From the NCBI GenBank assembly GCA_020746875.1, contig JAGTJL010000002.1, positions 1,798,001 to 1,862,000 on the forward strand: a stretch of 64,000 bases of DNA. Direction: 5' to 3'. This document shows positions 58,248-64,000 of the stretch, in pieces. The translations under genes were made by a program, and so were the position numbers. The notes beneath the pieces were generated by a model. The model did no database searches. It had not been told where the DNA came from and saw nothing but the letters and a program-made list of their open reading frames with translations. Origin of the DNA: Rhexocercosporidium sp. MPI-PUGE-AT-0058. Lineage: Eukaryota; Ascomycota; Leotiomycetes; Helotiales. Numbering within the stretch: the stretch's first letter is position 1; each line of letters opens with the position of its first letter.

Positions 58248-59005
58248 GGGCATGGACAGTCTGACTTGAGGGGTCATGACATCAGAGAGACGAAGAAAAT
58301 TAATAAAAGGGGTAGCAAACATAGAGCAGAAATCCCTACTTTCGCTGAAAGCGAATCGCTAGTCTGGCAATTGCATGCAATGGATTCATGATACAAGCAA
58401 GTGCATATTTTCGTTGGTAACTTTGATTTTGACTCTTTTCACTTTTGCATCTTAGAGGTAGCTCTGCCGGTCCGCTGGTAGCGGCAGAAAGTAGCTACAA
58501 CGCACCTATTGTATGGAGACCTTCCACCGAATATAATAGCAAAGCAAGGGCCCGGCAGCTCGGAGGTCTATTATGACGTTATTTACTTTCTATTGATCCT
58601 ACATTTTTTGTTGCTTTTCAGGGGAAGGGAAGGATGCGACGGCTCATGGGACCAGAGAGTTGTGGCCTGTTGACTCGCTTAGCTAGCACCATTCACTTCC
58701 AGGTTTTACCAGCACCTACCAGAAGCATTCGAGGTTCGCTAACGGTGCAAGACCCTAGCTAAGAAAGCTTATTCAATTAAGCTTAAGCACTAGCTTATTA
58801 CTTAGCTTTGAGTAGGCTTTTCTGTCCTCGAGCGACTTCTATATGCAGCTTCTACACGTCTAGAACGACGTATGTTTATTTACTCTGAAGACCGCGTCAC
58901 CCACAACAAAAACAACCAATTCTTGTGCAACCATTCCGCGTTGCATACTCACACACCTCAACTATAACCACGTACAGTCAGTATCTCTTTGATCAGACTT
59001 CAAGA
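58248..59005. other. Intergenic region, no gene seen
   Basis: 3' region of the secreted protein gene and promoter of the 2EXR gene. The frame of the next gene is open upstream to about 58925 but has no ATG before 59006. Confidence 0.6.
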
Positions 59006-61365
59006 ATGGCGCACCCAAAATATCCTGTCGACTTTGAGGATCCTTCTACCGGACCTACAGCTGCTTCGTCGCTCTCTCACTCAGCCCCTACTCACTCTCT
59101 CGCGTCCATGGACACGCTAAGTCTAACCCAGTCGTCGCGTCTTAGCTGCACAAAGACTAGAAATTGTCCTGTTTCAGAGGGCAAGATGACTTCTACCTAT
59201 CCTGCCTCTCGAACCACTCCTGCTACCCATGGACTTGAGGATTCTTTCACCCGACCTCCGGCCGCCACAATGTCCTCCAACCAGTCTACTATTTATCATA
59301 TCCCCAAGCAAGCCGTGAGTGCATTTAATCAAGCACCGTCTTCGCATCTGAAAAGTCCAAAGATTCAACAGAACAAGGTTGCAGACAACAAGGCCGTATA
59401 CCCTATAGTTCGAACCACCATACCTGCTACAGGCCTCGACGACCCCTTCACTGGACCACCAGCTACCTCCATGGGCTTTTACCAATCTGCAGCTCACTCT
59501 TTCTTGCAGCAAGGCATGAGCGCTTTCAACCAAGTACTGGCGTCTCACCTGAACTGCTCAAATATTCAACAGAGCAGTGGTGCCGAATGCAATATGACTT
59601 CTACCTATCCTCCCCAACTGGCCAAATTCGCAATGCGTTCCAACGTCCCGATAACCTCGATCCTCTCCTCGAACAATCGACTGAACCGCCAGAGAAGCTT
59701 GCCAAGCGGTCAAATGGCGGGTCCACGCCATCCATCCATTCGATCCAACGTCCGCCAAAGTTCCGTCCCAGCTAGCATGCTAGCTTCAGTTAGTCCTACC
59801 AGTCAACAGATTGGGCAACAAAGCATGATGGTAGCCAACCAAATACTTCCTTCTTCCTCGAGCACCATCCCCTCTCAACAAGTCATCGACCCCGCCCTAC
59901 TCAATCTCGCAATTCCTCCAGTAGTCCAACATACCGTTTCTCCAACCAACGTCGGCATGGCGGTTGTTGCTCGCTCAAGCCCATTGTTTGTAGCTCCAGT
60001 CCCTGCAGTTCACCAGTTCCCTGCACAAGCACCTCCTCCCCGTCCCTTCTTGTCCAGTTTTACTTCATTCTTAAGGCTCCCCACAGAGCTACAGCAGGAA
60101 ATCGTAAGTGATCAGAGTTCCCCTAATCCCTTACAATATCCCCTATGATCTGCAGGTCCTCCAGTTACTAATATCATGTAGTGGTCAGTTGCAATTGCCG
60201 TCCAGTTTTACCTAGAAAAGAGATTCTTGAGGGTTGGCCCTGACTCTAAATCCCTCAACCGAACTGAGGAGGATGCTGAGGTTTCCCAACTTCGAATTAT
60301 CTCCGACATTCATCGTCGTCCCCGTCTTATTCCCAGCCTGTTACACGCCTGTACGTACTCACGAAATGAGGCTATCAAAGGCTACGAGCTCTGGGGCTGT
60401 GTCGATCCTATCACATATCAGCCAAATGGTGCCAAGGTATATGTCAAAGTGGACGAGGATACTTTTTTCTTTGGTGATGCCGACTTGGTAGGTGAAAACA
60501 GGTTTTAGGACATTGAACATCACCTCCCTTACTTAAAGGCCCTTTTCATTCTCGATACCAGAGCTAATGCAAGCAGGGTGATTTTTGGGTTTTCCATACT
60601 CTTATTAATGAGAGTGAGCCCGAGAGTATGGAGGCCGACGACACAGCCCGAACCAACTTCATCGATCAGATTGGAAAGATCAAGCATTTTACGTTTGACT
60701 ATGAGTTGTGGGTTCAGCGTAAGTCCCCATACACATATATCCCCAGTCAATCCTGGTACTAAGAAAGGCCAACTTAAACTACCGATACTGACACCGACAC
60801 AGTGCTTGAATATGAAGCTCTGTGGCTCGCAAACCTTGACTCCGCCAATCAGCTCACAATTGCTGTCCGAAACCCCAACCATGAGCAGGTTGAAAGGGAC
60901 TTTGCTCTGTCTTATATGAAGAACATCATCCCAAACACATTCAGAGATGAAGCTGCTCGTGTCGTTATGGTGAGCCTCTCTCCCTGTTTCCCCTCCTTCA
61001 CACGATCGGAGGAGCTATCTTGGGTCATTCACTAATTCATATCTTGAGGCTATGACCCGCCGTGCCCTGGCTGCTTCTAGACAAGATCTTCGAGACCTGA
61101 ACTGGCCAGAAAGTGGAGTCCTGGGCCTCAATGTCAAGGCTCTGTCAATGGGCACCAGCATTGGAAACACCGCGGAGGATGAGGCGTACCTCGAGGATGT
61201 ATTGATGTGAGATTCCCTTGACATCCTACAATTGACTTCCAGACTTATGTTCCTAGCGAGGGCAACCGATCCGGCATCGTCTCCGACCAATACCTGGAAA
61301 CTCGACTAGCAATGATGAACCATCGAGCTCCCGCAACAGCACGGGCACCTGCTCCAGCAGCCTAA
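59006..61365 (+). CDS. 2EXR-domain protein with N-terminal tandem repeats
   Basis: Six exons (59006..60103, 60182..60487, 60577..60718, 60803..60969, 61049..61198, 61243..61365) encode 661 residues. The N-terminal half is Ser/Thr/Pro/Gln-rich and contains diverged repeats of about 60-69 residues starting near residues 6, 65, 132 and 201, each with a YP..TT.PATGL-D-F-GPP-like head and an AFNQ..SHL tail. The 2EXR domain begins near 350: FTSFLRLPTELQQEIWSVAI, then RPRLIPSLLHACTYSRNEAI and KGYELWGCVDPITYQPNG. The C-terminus is helical. The last intron is only 44 nt with a GTATTG donor; if unspliced, the protein ends three codons later at 61209. It shares the 2EXR module with the gene at 31635-33380. 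Confidence 0.8.
59021..59606 (+). repeat. In-frame diverged tandem repeats, about 60-69 codons per unit
   Basis: Three units are visible in the protein of the 2EXR gene, with a fourth beginning. The clearest pair is RTTPATHGLEDSFTRPPA against RTTIPATGLDDPFTGPPA, and VSAFNQAPSSHL against MSAFNQVLASHL. The first unit is more diverged (YPVDFEDPSTGPTAAS). Confidence 0.7.
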
Positions 61366-62153
61366 AGTCCTGATGGATTTGGTCTCTAGGTACAGCATAC
61401 ATAGGTCGGGTTCCGACGCTGCCGTTATGTTTTATGGAACTGAATTATTGTATTGGTTGAGAGATATTATGATAGCGGGGATAGCGTGATACCTTGTAGA
61501 AGTTTCTTTTCCTGACAGCATGAGGGGTGTTAGACCGTTCTCGTATGTGGTACTTATGTATCAGGTCAGTGTCTTCTTTGGACGAAGTGCTGGTGGGCAT
61601 GATATGATGGCTTGTGAACTTGCTTTTGACAAAATTAGGCCAAATGCTCAAGCGAGAGACAAATGTTGGTGTGTTTTGTTTGCAAGATTACTCTAAGGAC
61701 TAGAATAAAATCACAATAAAACGAATTACGAAACAGAGCGATGATCATGAGTGAAAGTGAAAGTGCAACCTCTCACGGTCAACACAAAAAAAGGTAGGAA
61801 TCCTCCCACGAGAGGCTTCAGAACATTACTTTACACGACCACATACATAAAGTTGGATGTATTGTGAAATGGTGCATTCTTTCTCATCACAATCTGTTTG
61901 AATTCTAAGGATTTGGAAAGGTGTATACTTTGATTCCTTCTGAGTTGCCCATCGCGGAAGCACTTAGTAGCACGGAAGGGGGTGTTACGACACCCCTGAT
62001 CAATGATGACCAACCAATTTGTTGATTTCTCAGCAGCCAAAATAAGCGCAACGGCTTTAAGATTTTATGTCCTGTGAAGCACTTACAACATGTTGAGATA
62101 CATTCTCATTGCACGAAAAGGTCATCGAATACATTATAGTGGCGATACAAGTC
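61366..62153. other. Intergenic region, no gene seen
   Basis: 3' region of the 2EXR gene and promoter of the bZIP gene. Short open frames only. Confidence 0.6.
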
Positions 62154-63878
62154 ATGGATTCATCAAGTCCTACTCGATCGAGGTCGAAAGTTGAAGGCGA
62201 TGGCGCAGACCGAGGAAATACGCAGAAGAGGAAAGCACGAGGGAGACCATTGAAAAAAGCGGGCAGTTCAAACGTGCCAGAGGTTTGTTTTCTCCTATTA
62301 TTCGCTCAATTGAAATCCTAATATTCCACCTCTGGTATTTTGGCGGTTCACAGCCTGTGGATCTTTTTCACAACTCGAACACGTCAGATATTTCGTCTCA
62401 TAATAGCATATACCCGTATTGATGACTTAGCAGGAACGAAGAGCTCAGATCAGAAAAGCACAAGAAACATTTCGACTCCGGAAGCAAGCTGCTACACGAT
62501 CTCTGGAGGAGAAAGTGGAGTCCCTGCAGGCCTGCGTGCGAGATATGAGTACCATATTCCTCGATTTGAGCGACTCCATGATCCAGTCAGATGTCCTAAA
62601 CCAAGACCCTGCTATTGGGAAAAACTTGGTCTCGGCAACATCCAGGTTTATTACACTGGCAAAAAGTGCAGTGGAGGATTCGGAAGACAATACTGACGCA
62701 GCCTCTGAAAGAATCATCACGCCGTCAGACCCACAAACATCACACTCTCAGCCACGACCCTTCTCTGTAACTCCTTCAATAAATGACCGCCGAAGATCTC
62801 CAATAATTCCAGCAACTAATTTTCCAGTCACGGAAGACTTCAATCCTGTTCCAGAGACGCTCTTAAAGAAAGAGATCTTTGGAAATGGCTGGTTTGGTCT
62901 ACAGCCTGAAATTCTCTCCCGTCTGTCACCTACAGATGCCGACCTGGGCAGGCTGGATAGTTCTTTTGGAGTGATTCTTCTTCAGACAACTCTCAGTGTC
63001 GCATACGAGTATCTGATGTAAGTAGTTAGAAGAGCCTAGAAATTTTTTGGCTAAAATTATGACATTTATATATATATATGAATTTCTCTGATGTGACAGC
63101 CACTGACTACTGTATTCTCTAGAGACACTACTGGCACACATTGGCCGGTAGCAACGGACATGTATCAATTTGCGCTTCTATACCACTCCAGGGAAGAGTA
63201 AGTGATGCACCGATTACCCGGAATTCGAGGGCATTTTTTGACTACTCCTTTTACAGACTACTATTTAACCTCCGGTGGTTTCTTGGTCCTGGACTTCGTA
63301 CATTACGAGGGCTTGGACGGGCTGTATTTGGTTTCAGCTCTGCATTATCGTTACAATACCTGAACGCCGTCAATTCAGGCATGGAACCCAAGATTCTGAA
63401 TCCTTTGGTCGACGCACTGGCTCTCATTGAGGCCCAGAAGAATTTTCCAGTTGTTCAGTATCTGAATGCATTTGAAGTCGAGGATTACATTATCAGCAAA
63501 GGAGCATTTCATATTGATCGATATGTCGTTTACTTGAGGGTCCCGGATGACGACCGACTCAGTCAAACATGGTCAGGCAGTCCAACCCGGTTCTACAATT
63601 CCACGCAGGCCGAGCACCAGGAACGGCAATCGAGCTATGCACCGGGAGTGGTTGAGAATCCGACTTCTGGCATGGGAGTCCCATTGACTGGCATGCCGGC
63701 GGGGATGACTTCAAGTGGTACTTGGAGCGGTATATTGGGCTTCGACGGCATGCAAGAAGACAGCTACAGGGCTGAAGCCGCGGCGGACACCTTTGTCCAG
63801 ACGCCTCCTGTAAAGAACAGAGTCCGCACTCTCAGTGTTCCGGTGTTGTTGCAGAGCTTGGCAAAAAGAGCATTGTGA
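62154..63878 (+). CDS. bZIP transcription factor, fungal type
   Basis: Four exons (62154..62282, 62434..63017, 63123..63197, 63257..63878) encode 469 residues. The N-terminus is basic with an AT-hook-like KRKARGRPLKK. The basic region follows the first splice: ERRAQIRKAQETFRLRKQAA (about 44-63), then a short zipper with hydrophobic heptads from LEEKVESL. This R-KAQ-x-[TY]FRLRK pattern is the filamentous-fungal bZIP form. A Ser/Pro linker leads to a long helical region (about 215-400) with NGWFGLQPEILSRLSP, MYQFALLYHSREELLFNL and YLNAFEVEDYIISKGAFHID. The C-terminus is Gly/Ser-rich. It should act in the nucleus; regulated genes are unknown. It is complete within the window. Confidence 0.87.
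63066..63079. repeat. TA dinucleotide run in a bZIP intron
   Basis: About seven TA units in the intron between exons 2 and 3. Confidence 0.75.
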
Positions 63879-64000
63879 GAGCCCAGAATGCAGCCTTTCC
63901 TCAACTTCTCGTATCATCCCAGAGCACACTTTTCACGAGCTTCAATTCATGAAGCCTCATTACTGAGATGCGATTCATTGCTAACTTCTCGGTTAGGTGT

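Noticed and set aside
47027..63878. A secondary-metabolite or catabolic gene cluster around the sulfurase and hydrolase genes
   Set aside because: No backbone synthase, P450, transporter or matching pathway enzymes are present, and the neighbours are housekeeping or unrelated regulators.
1..64000. CRISPR arrays, prophage, bacterial operons or intact transposons
   Set aside because: No regularly spaced repeats, transposase, reverse transcriptase or integrase blocks were seen. The gene structure is nuclear fungal throughout.

Overview
The window is nuclear DNA of a filamentous ascomycete (Pezizomycotina). The evidence is many short GT..AG introns (44 to 115 nt) with CTAAC/CTGAC-like branch sites, nuclear tRNA genes with introns, fungal-only families (Zn2Cys6 factor with a fungal-specific domain, 2EXR proteins, SHR3, cupredoxin-type surface protein, HxB-like sulfurase) and CT-rich leaders. 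Leotiomycetes (Helotiales) fits the family mix, but this is inference. I found no virus, bacterial operon, CRISPR array, rRNA or intact transposon. All gene models below were spliced by hand and the phase of every junction was checked.

Left part (1-16 kb): a Na+/Ca2+-type exchanger on the minus strand faces the condensin subunit CAP-H/Brn1 across a 0.9 kb divergent promoter holding a perfect 12-bp inverted repeat. The condensin gene has an exceptional 1.74 kb intron containing two intron-bearing tRNA genes, Glu(CTC) and Asp(GTC). A short THOC5-family gene, a GPI/TM-type cupredoxin-domain surface protein and a BTB/POZ protein follow on the plus strand.

Middle part (16-47 kb) is gene-poor. It holds a serine/proline-rich unknown protein with a long pyrimidine-rich leader, a SRPBCC protein, a second BTB protein related to the first, the ER permease chaperone SHR3, two adjacent decayed genes (SRPBCC-like and GFA/CENP-V-like), a 2EXR protein, a cysteine-rich single-pass membrane protein and a Zn2Cys6 regulator. 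Multi-kilobase stretches between them carry no convincing gene, apart from one coding relic near 18 kb and one unrecognised possible gene near 45 kb.

Right part (47-64 kb) is gene-dense: a SAM-PH signalling/polarity protein whose first exon is only the ATG, a mitochondrial ribosomal SOD-fold protein, molybdenum cofactor sulfurase, a dienelactone hydrolase, an unrecognised secreted protein with nine exons including a 12-nt microexon, a second 2EXR protein with internal ~60-70 residue repeats, and a bZIP factor. The genes look like ordinary independent chromosomal genes covering chromosome condensation, mRNA export, translation, Mo-enzyme activation, ion and amino-acid transport and regulation. 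I see no secondary-metabolite cluster. The most unusual points are the tRNA-loaded intron, the odd exon structures, the related BTB pair, the repeat-built 2EXR protein and the unidentified 45 kb locus.
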